Part shown: positions 52,743 to 61,618 of the stretch, piece by piece | Layout: the number at the start of each line of letters is the position of its first letter | How positions within the stretch are numbered: the stretch's first letter is position 1 | Assembly (NCBI RefSeq): GCF_041435355.1 | Contig: NZ_CP108442.1 | Coordinates: forward strand, 1,860,001-1,924,000 | Direction: 5' to 3' | Source of the DNA: Streptomyces sp. NBC_01276 | Lineage (GTDB): Bacteria > Actinomycetota > Actinomycetes > Streptomycetales > Streptomycetaceae | Length of the DNA: 64,000 bases | Made by a program: the position numbers and the translations under genes | Notes under the pieces: model-generated | Told to the model about the DNA's origin: nothing | Seen by the model: only the letters and a program-made list of their open reading frames with translations | Database searches by the model: none

Positions 52743-54089
52743 TCAGCGTTCCCGGTACATCTCGGCCACCAGGAAGGCCAGATCCAGTGACTGGGTGCGG
52801 TTGAGCCGCGGGTCACAAGTGGATTCATAGCGTTCGCTCAGCCCGTCCAGGCTCACTTCCTCACCGCCGCCCACGCATTCGGTGACATCGCCCCCGGTGA
52901 ACTCCAGGTGCACGCCCCCGGGATGCGTCCCGAGCTCGCGGTGGACCTCGAAGAAGCCCTTCACCTCGTCGACGATGTCGTCGAAGCGGCGGGTCTTGAG
53001 CCCCGACGGCGCCTCGAAGGTGTTGCCGTGCATGGGATCGCTGACCCATGCCACCGGCGCCCCCTCCGCGGCCGTCTTCTCCACCAGCACGGGCAGCCGC
53101 TCGCGGACCTGCCCGGCGCCCATGCGGACGATGAACGTGAGCCGGCCGGGCTCCCGTTCGGGGTCGAGCCGGTCGATCAGCCGCAGCACCGTGTCGGAGT
53201 CGGTGGTCGGGCCGAGTTTGACCGCGATCGGGTTGGCGATCTTCGAGAAGAACTCCACGTGGGCCCCGTCCAGGTCCCGGGTGCGTTCCCCGATCCACAG
53301 CATGTGGCCGCTGCCCGAGTAGCGCCGCCCGGTCGTCGGGTCCTCACGGACCAGCGGTTCCTCGTACTCCAGCAGCAGTCCCTCGTGGCTGACGAAGAAC
53401 TCCACGGCGTGCTGGATGCGTTCGTCGGCCCCGCAGGCCCGCATGAAGTTGAGGGCCTGGTCGATCTGGGTGGCGAGGGCCGAGTACCGCTCGCCGACGG
53501 GTGAGCGGGCCACGAAGTCCTGGTTCCAGGCGTGTGCCTGGCGCAGGTCCGCGTAGCCGCCCGTGGTGAAGGCCCGTACGAGGTTCAGCGTGCCGGAGGC
53601 CGCCTGGTGCATCCGCAGCAGCCGGCCGGGGTCCGGTTCCCGCTCGCCCGGTTCGAAGGGGAAGCCGTTGACGGCGTCGCCCCGGTAGGCGGGCAGGGTC
53701 ACCCCGTCGCGGGTCTCGGTGGGCTTGGAGCGGGGTTTGGCGTACTGGCCCGCCATCCGCCCGATCTTCACGACCGGCACGGAGGCGGCGTACTGGAGGA
53801 CGAGCGCCATCTGGAGCAGGGTGCGCACCTTGCGGCGTACGGAGTCCTCCCGCACGTCCGCGAAGGTCTCGGCGCAGTCCCCGCCCTGGAGCAGGAAGGC
53901 CTCCCCTCTGGCGACGGCGCCGAGGCGCGCCTTCAGCTGCTCGCACTCGGCGGCGACGACGAGCGGAACGCTGTCGCGCAGTTGCGCCCGTACGGCGTCC
54001 AGGGCCGCTCTGTCGGGCCACTCGGGCTGTTGTGCGGCGGGCAGGGCCCGCCAGGAATCCACGTGGTCCACGAAATGCTCCTTTGTCAC
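52743..54089 (-). CDS. Class II 3-deoxy-D-arabino-heptulosonate-7-phosphate synthase
   Basis: Plant-type (class II) DAHP synthase of 448 residues, which condenses phosphoenolpyruvate and erythrose-4-phosphate as the first step of the shikimate pathway. Family blocks are FLLQGGDCAETFAD, KIGRMAGQYAKPRS, LPAYRGDAVNGF, WNQDFVARSPVGERY, SGSGHMLWIGERTRDLDGAHVEFF, NPIAVKLGPTTD, WVSDPMHGNT and VHLEFTGGDVTECVGG. The GTG start at 54089 overlaps the trpG stop (GTGA). Such cluster-borne copies usually escape the feedback control of the housekeeping enzyme and raise chorismate supply. It is the last gene of the SbnB-TrpE-TrpG operon. Confidence 0.95.
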   Translation of the reverse strand: MTKEHFVDHVDSWRALPAAQQPEWPDRAALDAVRAQLRDSVPLVVAAECEQLKARLGAVARGEAFLLQGGDCAETFADVREDSVRRKVRTLLQMALVLQYAASVPVVKIGRMAGQYAKPRSKPTETRDGVTLPAYRGDAVNGFPFEPGEREPDPGRLLRMHQAASGTLNLVRAFTTGGYADLRQAHAWNQDFVARSPVGERYSALATQIDQALNFMRACGADERIQHAVEFFVSHEGLLLEYEEPLVREDPTTGRRYSGSGHMLWIGERTRDLDGAHVEFFSKIANPIAVKLGPTTDSDTVLRLIDRLDPEREPGRLTFIVRMGAGQVRERLPVLVEKTAAEGAPVAWVSDPMHGNTFEAPSGLKTRRFDDIVDEVKGFFEVHRELGTHPGGVHLEFTGGDVTECVGGGEEVSLDGLSERYESTCDPRLNRTQSLDLAFLVAEMYRER

Positions 54090-54682
54090 CCGGCGAGGGC
54101 GTCTGCGGGCTGGGTCCGTGCGGTGGTGAGGAAGTTCTCCAGGAGCCGCATGCCGCCGACCGTGGTGATCGACTCGGGGTGGAACTGGACCCCTTCGACG
54201 GCGAGGGTGCGGTGGCGCAGTCCCATCACGTAGCCGTCGTCCACGGCGTGCGCGGTGGCGATCAGCTCCTGCGGCAGGGGTTCGGCGACGATGAGCGAGT
54301 GGTAGCGCGTGGCGGTCATGGGGGCGTCGAGCCCGGCGAAGACCCCGGCGCCGTCATGGGCGACCTCGCTGGTCTTGCCGTGCTTGAGCCGGTCCGCCAC
54401 CTGCACGCGGCCCCCGTAGGCCAGGCCTACGGCCTGGTGACCGAGGCAGATGCCGAGCAGCGGCACCCGCCCGGCGAAGCGGTGCACCAGCTCGACGTGG
54501 CCCGACTCGGCGGGGTGTCCCGGGCCGGGGCCCAGGACCACGGCGTCCGGCAGCCGCGCGGCGAGCTCGTCGGGGCTCCGGGTGCGGGAGCGGACGACCT
54601 CGGTGGTGGCGCCGAGGGTGCGCAGGTACTGGTCGATGATGTGGGTGAAACTGTCGTACGCGTCGACGAGCAGGACCTTCAC
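54086..54682 (-). CDS. trpG: Anthranilate synthase component II (glutamine amidotransferase)
   Basis: Class I glutamine amidotransferase of 198 residues delivering ammonia to TrpE. The catalytic triad is Cys in LLGICLGHQAVGLAYGG (near residue 78) and His-Glu in GVQFHPESI (near residue 172). The N-terminal LLVDAYDSFTHIIDQYL and DAVVLGPGPGHP fit TrpG/PabA. GTG 54682 overlaps the trpE stop. PabA (aminodeoxychorismate) function cannot be fully excluded, but pairing with a TrpE-like partner and TrpD favours anthranilate. Confidence 0.93.
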   Translation of the reverse strand: MKVLLVDAYDSFTHIIDQYLRTLGATTEVVRSRTRSPDELAARLPDAVVLGPGPGHPAESGHVELVHRFAGRVPLLGICLGHQAVGLAYGGRVQVADRLKHGKTSEVAHDGAGVFAGLDAPMTATRYHSLIVAEPLPQELIATAHAVDDGYVMGLRHRTLAVEGVQFHPESITTVGGMRLLENFLTTARTQPADALAG

Positions 54683-56217
54683 GGGAGCAGCTCCTCACCG
54701 GTGAGCGCCCAGTAGGCGGCCCCCATCTTGTGCAGGGTCTCGCGCCACTCGGCGGCGGGCGAGGAGTCCGCGACGATGCCGGCGCAGCTCTGGGTGGAGT
54801 ACGTCGACCCGTCGTGGGTGACCGTACGGATGCACAGCGCCAGCCGGGACCAGCCGCGGACGTCGACCAGGCCGACGGCCCCCGCGTACATGCCCCGGGA
54901 ATCGCTCTCCAGTTCGGAGATGATCTCCATGGCGCGGATCTTGGGGGCTCCGGTGACGGTTCCGGCGGGGAAGGTGGCGGCCAGCGCGGACCAGGTGTCC
55001 TCCCCCGGGGCGAGCAGGCCCTCGACCGTGGAGACCAGGTGGAAGACGTGCGAGAAGGTCTCGACCGTCATGACGTCGCGGGCGTCCAGGGTGCTGGGCA
55101 GGCTGACGCGGCCGATGTCGTTGCGGCACAGGTCGACCAGCATCACGTGCTCGGCCCGCTCCTTCTCACTGGCGAGCAGGGCCTCGATCCGGGGCCCGTC
55201 CACCGCCGGGTCCCCGCTGCGCGGGGTGGTGCCGGCGATGGGACGCATGACGATCCGGTCGCCCTCGGTGCGGAAGAGCACCTCGGGGCTGGCGCCGATC
55301 AGCGTGGAGCCGTCGCGGGGGACGAGGTACATGTACGGGGAGGGGTTGCGCGCGCGCAGCCGGCGGTAGACGTCCGCGGGGGTCAGCGCCGTGTCGACCT
55401 CGATGCGGTGACCGATCTGGATCTGGTAGATGTCGCCGACGCCGATGTGGCGCAGGCAGCGTTCGACGTTGCCCAGGAAGGCGGCCTCGTCCGTGCTGTC
55501 GCGGACTGCCAGCGGGGCGGGGGCCCCGGGGGCCCGGCCGGCCGGCTCGGCCATGCCGGCCGTCAGCCGTTCGACGATCCCGGCGAGGTCGGTGCGGGCG
55601 GCGGGGCCGCCGTCGGGGCCGAAGGCCTCGCTCCGGGCCGCCAGCCGGACGGCGGTGCCGGCGTCCAGGTCGTACCAGACGGTGTCCTGGAACAGGGTCA
55701 GGACCAGGTCGGGGGCCTCGTCGCCGGAGCCGTCGCGGGCGGGGAGCTCCTCCATGTACCAGGCGGCGCCGTAGCCGATGGTGGCGAGGAAGCCGAAGGC
55801 GTACTCGGGGCGGGTGCTGTCGACGTCGAAGGACGCCTGCACGGACCGCAGTACGTCCCAGACCTGGCCGGGCCGCTCGAACAGCCGGTCTCCGCCGGGT
55901 CCTTCGACCAGCCCGAGCCGGTCGGCGACCGCGGACAGCTCGGCCAGGACGGGGGCCACGCCGACGGCGGAGATCCGCCCCGGGTGGATCCGCAGCTCGG
56001 CGAGCCGGCCGAAGCCGACGACGGCCGAGTTCCCGTCGAACTCGGGGCTCTCCAGGGACTCCAGGAGGAACACGTCCTCCCCGAACCGGGCGCGCAGCGC
56101 CTCGTAGAGCTCCATGGGCGGGTGCGGGTCGAGGGCGCTCTCCTCGATCCGGACGGGGAGGGGGCGCCGGCCGTGGTCGGCCGGCGCCCGAGTGGTGGTG
56201 TCGAGCAGTGTGGTCAC
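54679..56217 (-). CDS. trpE: Anthranilate synthase component I
   Basis: Chorismate-utilising enzyme of 512 residues. The C-terminal catalytic domain has IGVGDIYQIQIGHRIEV, SPYMYLVPRDGSTLIGASPEVLF, RPIAGTTPRSGDPAVDGPRIEALLASEKERAEHVMLVD, LCRNDIGRVS, AATFPAGTVTGAPKIRAMEII and a late IVADSSPAAEW, all standard for TrpE-type chorismate binding. The N-terminal domain (about 230 residues) is the regulatory half, but I cannot recognise the usual LLES Trp-binding motif intact beyond VFLLESLESPEFDG. The GTG start at 56217 lies 72 bp after sbnB. Together with TrpG it makes anthranilate for (chloro)tryptophan, or possibly anthranilate as a building block itself. Confidence 0.92.
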   Translation of the reverse strand: MTTLLDTTTRAPADHGRRPLPVRIEESALDPHPPMELYEALRARFGEDVFLLESLESPEFDGNSAVVGFGRLAELRIHPGRISAVGVAPVLAELSAVADRLGLVEGPGGDRLFERPGQVWDVLRSVQASFDVDSTRPEYAFGFLATIGYGAAWYMEELPARDGSGDEAPDLVLTLFQDTVWYDLDAGTAVRLAARSEAFGPDGGPAARTDLAGIVERLTAGMAEPAGRAPGAPAPLAVRDSTDEAAFLGNVERCLRHIGVGDIYQIQIGHRIEVDTALTPADVYRRLRARNPSPYMYLVPRDGSTLIGASPEVLFRTEGDRIVMRPIAGTTPRSGDPAVDGPRIEALLASEKERAEHVMLVDLCRNDIGRVSLPSTLDARDVMTVETFSHVFHLVSTVEGLLAPGEDTWSALAATFPAGTVTGAPKIRAMEIISELESDSRGMYAGAVGLVDVRGWSRLALCIRTVTHDGSTYSTQSCAGIVADSSPAAEWRETLHKMGAAYWALTGEELLP

Positions 56218-56289
56218 CGGTTCACTTTCCTCGGGTGGCTCGGGGCCGTGGTGGGGGCGGCCGTGGGGGATTGCGGGGAGCGGGAGGCC

Positions 56290-57324
56290 TCAGCCGTAGC
56301 GGCGCATCTCGTGGAAGAAGTCCTCGACGACGGCCAGCCGGCCCTGCGCGTGGAGGGTGTCGTAGATGTGCCGGCCGACCGCGAGGTCGAGCACGCCGAG
56401 GCCGAAGGGGGAGAAGAAGACGGGCTTGTCCTCGGGGACGGGAAGCTTCCCGGAGAGCACGTCGTAGAGGGTGCCGTCGACGAACTCGCGGCTTCCGGTG
56501 AGCTGTTCGGCCAGGTGGGGGGAGGTGTCGGCCTTGAGGCAGTGCTCGATGTCGTCGACGACGTTGAAGCCGGAGAGGATCACCTCGGGCGACAGGTCGC
56601 GCAGGGAGACGTGCAGCACGAGCGGGTTGTGCCCGAACCACTGCGGGTCGGTGACGTGGGGGGTGCCCGCCACGGTCGCGAAGACGACCAGGTCGCTCTC
56701 GCGGATCAGCTTCTCGGCGCTGTCGTGGACGGTGACCGGTCCCTGCTCGCCGGAGCGGGTGAGGTAGTCGGCGAAGCCCTCGGCGTGCTCGGTGGACAGG
56801 TCGTGCACGCCGATCTCGTCGAACTCCCAGCCCGTGCCCGCCAGGTACTGGTGGATGAAGCGGGCGATCAGGCCGACGCCGAAGAAGCCGATCCGGCGCG
56901 GGCGGCGGCCGGCCGGGCTGAGCCGGTCGGCCGCCAGCGCGGCGGAGGCGGCGGTGCGGGCCGCGCTGATGATCGAGGATTCCAGGCAGGCGATCGGGTA
57001 GCCGGTCTGCGGGTCGTTGAGGATCAGTACGGCCGAGGCGCGCGGAATTCCTGCCGCCACATTCTCGGGGAAGCTGGAAATCCACTTCACTCCGTCGACC
57101 GGCGCCCCTCCCCCGATGGACGCCGGAAGCGCGATGATGCGCGAGGTCGGCCGGTCGGGAAAGCGCAGGAAATAGGACGGCGGATTCACCGTCCCGCCCT
57201 CACCGTGCACCCGATATGCGGATTCGATCAATCCGACCACTTCGGGCGCACGGCCGTCCAGGACTTCGTGCACCTGGGCGCCGGGGATCACGGCGAAAGA
57301 GGGCGCGCCGGTCGTACGTGACAT
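56290..57324 (-). CDS. sbnB: SbnB-type dehydrogenase for 2,3-diaminopropionate
   Basis: Ornithine cyclodeaminase/mu-crystallin-fold NAD enzyme of 344 residues. SbnB oxidatively cleaves the SbnA product to L-2,3-diaminopropionate, 2-oxoglutarate and NADH. Blocks: YFLRFPDRPTSRIIALPASIGG, GVKWISSFPENVAAGIPRASAVLILND, TGYPIACLESSIISAARTAASAALAA, the Rossmann motif IGFFGVGLIARFI and GFNVVDDIEHCLK. I chose ATG 57324 (MSRTTGAP) with GGAG six nt upstream; GTG 57336 overlaps that ribosome site. Its operon continues with trpE, trpG and DAHP synthase, so diaminopropionate and aromatic supply are co-regulated. Three 11-bp-spaced repeats lie just upstream. Confidence 0.9.
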   Translation of the reverse strand: MSRTTGAPSFAVIPGAQVHEVLDGRAPEVVGLIESAYRVHGEGGTVNPPSYFLRFPDRPTSRIIALPASIGGGAPVDGVKWISSFPENVAAGIPRASAVLILNDPQTGYPIACLESSIISAARTAASAALAADRLSPAGRRPRRIGFFGVGLIARFIHQYLAGTGWEFDEIGVHDLSTEHAEGFADYLTRSGEQGPVTVHDSAEKLIRESDLVVFATVAGTPHVTDPQWFGHNPLVLHVSLRDLSPEVILSGFNVVDDIEHCLKADTSPHLAEQLTGSREFVDGTLYDVLSGKLPVPEDKPVFFSPFGLGVLDLAVGRHIYDTLHAQGRLAVVEDFFHEMRRYG

Positions 57325-57376
57325 CGCAGACTCCACAGCTCGGCAGTTTTCTCGTCTGCGATGACGCTAGGGATCC

Positions 57377-57409
57377 GCTTTATCGCCGGGTTATTGCACG
57401 CTTACGCGT
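57377..57409 (-). promoter_or_regulatory. Triple SARP-type repeat upstream of sbnB-trpEG-DAHPS operon
   Basis: Plus-strand GCTTTATCGCC (57377-57387), GGGTTATTGCA (57388-57398) and CGCTTACGCGT (57399-57409): TTA cores at exactly 11-bp steps. The coding strand reads CGTAAGC, AATAACC and GATAAAGC, resembling the operator of SARP1, and TAGCGT follows as a possible -10. The third unit overlaps the last codons of SARP2. Confidence 0.6.
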
Positions 57410-60400
57410 TCTTCCCCGCACCCCCGGGCGCCGGCGCGCCGCCGGAACCCGGCCGGTCCAGCGCCCGCACCGCCTTCTCCTCCCACGGCGGGGCGCCGAT
57501 GCCCTGGAAGATGCCGAGCGCGGCCCGCAGGTGCGCCTGCCCCTCCTCGTCGCGCCCGCTCCCCCGGTAGGCCTCGCCGAGCGCGAGCCGGATCTGTCCC
57601 TCGATCATCGGGCTCCGGGTGCGCCGGGCCGCCTCCAGGGCCTCCAGGAAGGTCCGCTCGGCCGCCTCGGCAGCGCCTGCCGAGTGCCGGGTCTGCGCCA
57701 GGCCCAGCAGCGCGTAGGCCTGCCCGAGCAGGTCGGACTTCTCCTCCACGATGCCCACCGCACGGGCGAAGGCCGCCTCGGCCTCCTCCAGCCTGCCCAG
57801 CTCCAGGTACGCGCTGGCCAGCCGGTACGCACCCTGCGCCAGGCTGCGGGAGACACCGCCCTGGATGGCCTCGGAGACCCGTACGGCGTCCAGGCCCAGC
57901 TCCACGGCGGCTTCCGGCTGGCCCTGGTCGAGGGCGAGCTGGGCCAGCCCGTTGAGCACGTAGGCCTCCGAGGCCCGGTCACCCGCCACGCGGAACACCG
58001 GGAGCGCCTCACCCAGCCGCTCCACGGCCCGGCCGTATTCCCCCCGGATCCGGTCGATGACCGCGAGGTTGCGCAGGACCAGGGCCCGGCCCACCGCGTC
58101 CTCGGCCCGCGCGTAGAGGTCGAGGGCCGTCTCGTGCCGCTCGGCGGACCGGTCGAGCAGCCGCAGCCGCAGGTCCAGGGCGCCGAGCTGCTGCTCCATC
58201 GCCGCCTCCCCGCGCAGGTTGTCCGCCCCGCGCGCCGCCTTCAGCGCGACTTCGCTGCACCGGCGCCAGTCCTCCAGGTAGTTCCGCGACTCGAACAGGA
58301 CCGTCATCGAGGCGACCAGGTCCCAGGCGAGGTCGGACAGGCCCGTGCGGGCCGTCTGCTCGACCAGGGCGACCAGCGAGAGCCGCTCGGCCTCGTACCA
58401 CTCCAACGGCGCCGCCAGGAGTTCCTCCAGCAGGACCGCGTCGATCTCCCGCCGGGGCACCTCGCTGTGCACGATGCCGTAGTCACCTCCGTACTCGCGC
58501 CGGTGCGCCTCCCCGGCGATGGTCAGGCAGGTCCGGAACACCCGGTCGCAGGCCGCCAGCCGGTCCTCCTCGCTCTCCTCCTCACGCGCCAGCTCGTCGG
58601 CGTAGAGCCGCATCAGGTTCTGGAAGCGGTAGCGCAGCTGCCCGGTGGCGTCGACGCCGACGACCTCCAGGAACTGGGCGTCCACGAGGTGCTCTATCAG
58701 CCGCTCGGCGTCGAGCACGTCCTGGTCCATCAGCGCCGCGCCGACCCACGCGGTGAAGTCCGGTACCGAGAGCAGCCCGAGGTAGCGGTAGAGCCGGGCC
58801 GCGTCCTTGTGCAGGTAGCGGTAGCTCAGCTCGAAGCTCGCCCGGACCTGGGACTCGCCCTGGCTGAGCTCGTCCAGCCGGCGCCGCCCGTCACTGAGCC
58901 GGGTCACCAGGTGCCGCACCGACCAGTGCGGCTTGGACGCCAGTCGGGCCGCGGCGATGCGCAGCGCCAGGGGCAGCCGGTCGCACAGCTCGACCAGCCG
59001 GGCCGAGTCCTCGGGTGCGGCCAGGATCCGGGCCTCCCCGACGATCCGGCCGAGCAGCTCGACGGACTCGTCCTCGGGAAGCACCCCGAGGTGGACCCGG
59101 GCCCGCGGGGGCCAGGTGACCAACTGCTCCAGCTGCTCCCGGCTCGTGACCAGGACGGTGCAGCCGCCGCTTCCCGGCAGCAGGGGCCGGATCTGTGCGA
59201 ACGTGCGTACGTTGTCGAGCACCAGCAGCACCCGGCGTTCGGCCAGGACGCTGCGGTACAGCGCGATCCGGTCCTCCAGCCCGTTGGGCACCTCCTCGCT
59301 CTCCACCCCGAGGGAGCGCAGGAATCGGCTCAATATGTCCCCGGCGGTGGTCGGGGCGTGGTGCTCGTCATAACCGCGGAGGTCGGCGAACAGCCGCCCG
59401 TCCGGGTACTGTTCGGTAACCCGGTGCGCCCAGCGGACGGCGAGGCCGGTCTTGCCCACGCCCGCGACGCCCGTGATCAGCCCGACGGTGGGCGCGCGAC
59501 TGTCCTCACCCTGCCCGTCCACCAGGGTGTCGAGGGCGATGAGTTCCTCCCTGCGTCCGGCGAAGCCGGGTACGTCGGGGGGCAGTTCGGAGGGCACGAC
59601 GCGGTTGCGCGCCCCTAAGGCGTCGCCCGTCGCGTCGGCGCCGGCCGCGACAGGCGCCTCGTACGCCAGGGAGGGGTCGTCGCGCAGGATCGCGTCGTGC
59701 AGCTCCTGGAGCTCGGGACCCGGATCCATGCCCAGTTCGTCGATGAACTGGCGTCTCGCCTCCCGGAAGCTCTCCATCGCCTCGGCCCGCCGCCCGGATC
59801 TGTACTGGGCGAGGATGAAGTGGTAGCGGGTGCGTTCGCGCAGCGGGTGTTCCCGTACGGTAGCGGCCAGCTCCGGAAGCAGCAGCTGGTGCCGGCCGAG
59901 CTCCAGCTGGACGCTGGTCATCGCCTCGTAGGCGTTGATCCGGACTTCCTCCCAGCGGGCCGCCTCGTCCTCGACGAGCTGTCCGGTGACCCCGGCGAGC
60001 GCCGGTCCGCGCCACAGCGCCAGGGCCTCGGCGTAGCAGCGGGCCGCGTCGGCCGGACGGGCGTCGCGGACCGCGGTCTCGGCCTCGGCGACCAGCCCGG
60101 TGAAGGTGACCGTGTCCAGCGCGTGCCCCTCCGCACGCAGCAGGTACCCGGGGTGGGCGGTGACGATGACTTCCTCGGTCACGCCCTCGGTCTTGATGGC
60201 CTTGCGCAGGGCGGCGATGACGATGGCCACCTGCGTCCGCGCGGTGGCAGGAGGCCTGCCGTTCCAGACTACATCGACAAGTGTGTCAACTGGCACAATC
60301 CGCCCGGGACTCAGGAGCAGAAGGGCCAGAATCGTACGTTGCCGGGCACCTCCTACCAGAATCGGCCGCTCCCCCACGGTGGCCATAAGTGGACCAAGAA

Positions 60401-60443
60401 TTCTGAAACTGAGCCGCTCACCCAATGGATCTCCCCCCGTCAC
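57402..60443 (-). CDS. Large SARP-family activator with NB-ARC and TPR domains (SARP2), TTA codon
   Basis: AfsR-like regulator of 1013 residues. Winged-helix DNA-binding domain (LSFRILGPLMATVGERPILVGG, residues about 11-100), BTAD (FTGLVAEAETAVRDARPADAARCYAEAL, to about 255), NB-ARC ATPase with Walker A GVAGVGKTGLAVRWAH near residue 325 and RVLLVLDNVRTF, then a TPR-like helical tail (for example AVERLGEALPVFRVAGDRASEAYVLNGLAQLALDQG). The GTG at 60443 is the longest start; a TTG at 60425 has GGGGGGAG at ideal distance and may be the real one. Codon 276 is TTA (59618-59616), the rare leucine codon read by the bldA tRNA in Streptomyces, so translation is probably developmentally controlled. No 11-bp repeats were seen at its own promoter. 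Confidence 0.93.
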   Translation of the reverse strand: MTGGDPLGERLSFRILGPLMATVGERPILVGGARQRTILALLLLSPGRIVPVDTLVDVVWNGRPPATARTQVAIVIAALRKAIKTEGVTEEVIVTAHPGYLLRAEGHALDTVTFTGLVAEAETAVRDARPADAARCYAEALALWRGPALAGVTGQLVEDEAARWEEVRINAYEAMTSVQLELGRHQLLLPELAATVREHPLRERTRYHFILAQYRSGRRAEAMESFREARRQFIDELGMDPGPELQELHDAILRDDPSLAYEAPVAAGADATGDALGARNRVVPSELPPDVPGFAGRREELIALDTLVDGQGEDSRAPTVGLITGVAGVGKTGLAVRWAHRVTEQYPDGRLFADLRGYDEHHAPTTAGDILSRFLRSLGVESEEVPNGLEDRIALYRSVLAERRVLLVLDNVRTFAQIRPLLPGSGGCTVLVTSREQLEQLVTWPPRARVHLGVLPEDESVELLGRIVGEARILAAPEDSARLVELCDRLPLALRIAAARLASKPHWSVRHLVTRLSDGRRRLDELSQGESQVRASFELSYRYLHKDAARLYRYLGLLSVPDFTAWVGAALMDQDVLDAERLIEHLVDAQFLEVVGVDATGQLRYRFQNLMRLYADELAREEESEEDRLAACDRVFRTCLTIAGEAHRREYGGDYGIVHSEVPRREIDAVLLEELLAAPLEWYEAERLSLVALVEQTARTGLSDLAWDLVASMTVLFESRNYLEDWRRCSEVALKAARGADNLRGEAAMEQQLGALDLRLRLLDRSAERHETALDLYARAEDAVGRALVLRNLAVIDRIRGEYGRAVERLGEALPVFRVAGDRASEAYVLNGLAQLALDQGQPEAAVELGLDAVRVSEAIQGGVSRSLAQGAYRLASAYLELGRLEEAEAAFARAVGIVEEKSDLLGQAYALLGLAQTRHSAGAAEAAERTFLEALEAARRTRSPMIEGQIRLALGEAYRGSGRDEEGQAHLRAALGIFQGIGAPPWEEKAVRALDRPGSGGAPAPGGAGKNA

Positions 60444-60666
60444 CGACCGGGCCCGGCCAGCGGGAGCAGCCTACCTGTCTGTCGCTGACAGAAAAGATGC
60501 CTGACGCAAGCCAAGTGACTGATGAGACACCCTGACCGAAAGCTGATCGATCATCTCTGGATTGGCTGAAATTGACCCCTCGGAGCCATCCCGCCCTCCT
60601 CGCCAAGAGAACAATTTCAAGCCACACTCGACGAAACCGGAAGCTCCGCTTGACCCAGCACGGACA
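60444..60666. promoter_or_regulatory. Non-coding leader region of SARP2
   Basis: About 220 bp without a gene, less GC-rich than its surroundings. It holds the presumed SARP2 promoter (minus strand) and a short dyad CTGTC-GCT-GACAG at 60479-60491, 36 bp before the annotated GTG. No ATA-type SARP repeats are present. Nothing else was recognised. Confidence 0.4.
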
Positions 60667-60710
60667 ACGGCCCGGCTCCCACGAGTGGTCGCTCGTGGGA
60701 GCCGGGCCGT
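60667..60710. terminator. Strong terminator after the neocarzinostatin-like gene
   Basis: Perfect 19-bp inverted repeat (60667-60685 with 60692-60710; ACGGCCCGGC... / ...GCCGGGCCGT) with a 6-nt loop TGGTCG, 13 bp beyond the stop at 60724. Confidence 0.85.
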
Positions 60711-60723
60711 GCGCGGGGTGCCG

Positions 60724-61518
60724 TCAGTCGCGGGCCGGGGTCGGCGTCGGGGCGAAGCGGAGGGGGTGCTGCAGCGATTGCGGACCCCGGACCCGGGTCC
60801 CGAAGACCATCAGCTCGCACCCGGGCGCGACGCGGCAGTCGACCGCCCGGCCGTCGATGGTGTTGAACGCCGCCGAGACGAGGACCTCCTCGTCGAGCCT
60901 GCCCTGGTCCGTGGTGATCGGCGGACGGCCCCGGGCCCGGCAGCCGGCCTCCTCCGTGGCACCCGCGACGCACTCCATGACCGCCGAGTGGAACTGCGGC
61001 TCGTAGCCCCGCCCGGTGGCGTGCACGGACTGGCCGTCCACCAGCCCCTGGTCCGGGTCCACCCGGAACGTGGGCGCCGCCTCCGGTTCCCCGTGCGGCC
61101 GGAAGGCCAGCGGGACGGTGGTGAGGACGGCCCCGGTGATGTCGGTCAGCGCCAGCCGGCACGGATGGGCGGCGGTCGCGGTACGGCAGTCGAAGGTGCC
61201 GGCGCCGGTCGCGAGCTGCGCGTAGAGCTTCTTCGGGAACACCGGGAGCGTGCCGTCCGGAAGGACGCGGAACTGCCGGCCGGTGTCCGCGTCACAGGCA
61301 CCGGCGACGGTGTCCGGGGCGCAGAGCTCGACCAGCACGTAGGCCTTGGCCGGCCCGCCCGTGACCGAGAACCCGACGATGTCCCCGTCGAGCAGCCCGC
61401 TCGTACGCTTCACGAGCAACCGCGGAGCCGCCGGCGCGGCCTGCGCGGTCCCCCCGAACCCCACCCCGGCCAACGCCAGCACCAGCGCGGCGCGGGCGAG
61501 TGACCCCCACAGCCTCAT
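60724..61518 (-). CDS. Secreted protein with two neocarzinostatin-like domains
   Basis: Exported protein of 264 residues with a Sec signal (MRLWGSLARAALVLALAGVGFGGTAQAAPA). The mature part shows two imperfect Ig-like repeats. The first has SGLLDGDIVGFSVTG followed by YVLVELCAP and GACDADTGRQF; the second has GLVDGQSVHATGRGYE, VMECVAG and GCRARG, with paired Cys. This resembles the neocarzinostatin/macromomycin apoprotein family (LxDGQxVxVxG then xxQC). There is no enediyne PKS in the window, so carrier function for an enediyne is not implied; the family is also found as uncharacterised secreted proteins. The gene stands alone between SARP2 and the M20 gene and may mark the edge of the cluster. 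Confidence 0.65.
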   Translation of the reverse strand: MRLWGSLARAALVLALAGVGFGGTAQAAPAAPRLLVKRTSGLLDGDIVGFSVTGGPAKAYVLVELCAPDTVAGACDADTGRQFRVLPDGTLPVFPKKLYAQLATGAGTFDCRTATAAHPCRLALTDITGAVLTTVPLAFRPHGEPEAAPTFRVDPDQGLVDGQSVHATGRGYEPQFHSAVMECVAGATEEAGCRARGRPPITTDQGRLDEEVLVSAAFNTIDGRAVDCRVAPGCELMVFGTRVRGPQSLQHPLRFAPTPTPARD

Positions 61519-61618
61519 GCGTTCCCCCTCTGGTCGCCCTGTCCGGTCGCAGGCATCCTCCTGCCCGCGGCACCCCTCGACAAGGCCCAGAATTCGCCGC
61601 ACGGCGGCCGCGCGCCCC

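Noticed and set aside
60724..61518. Evidence for an enediyne pathway
   Set aside because: Only a neocarzinostatin-like fold is present; no iterative PKSE/E10-type genes occur in the window.
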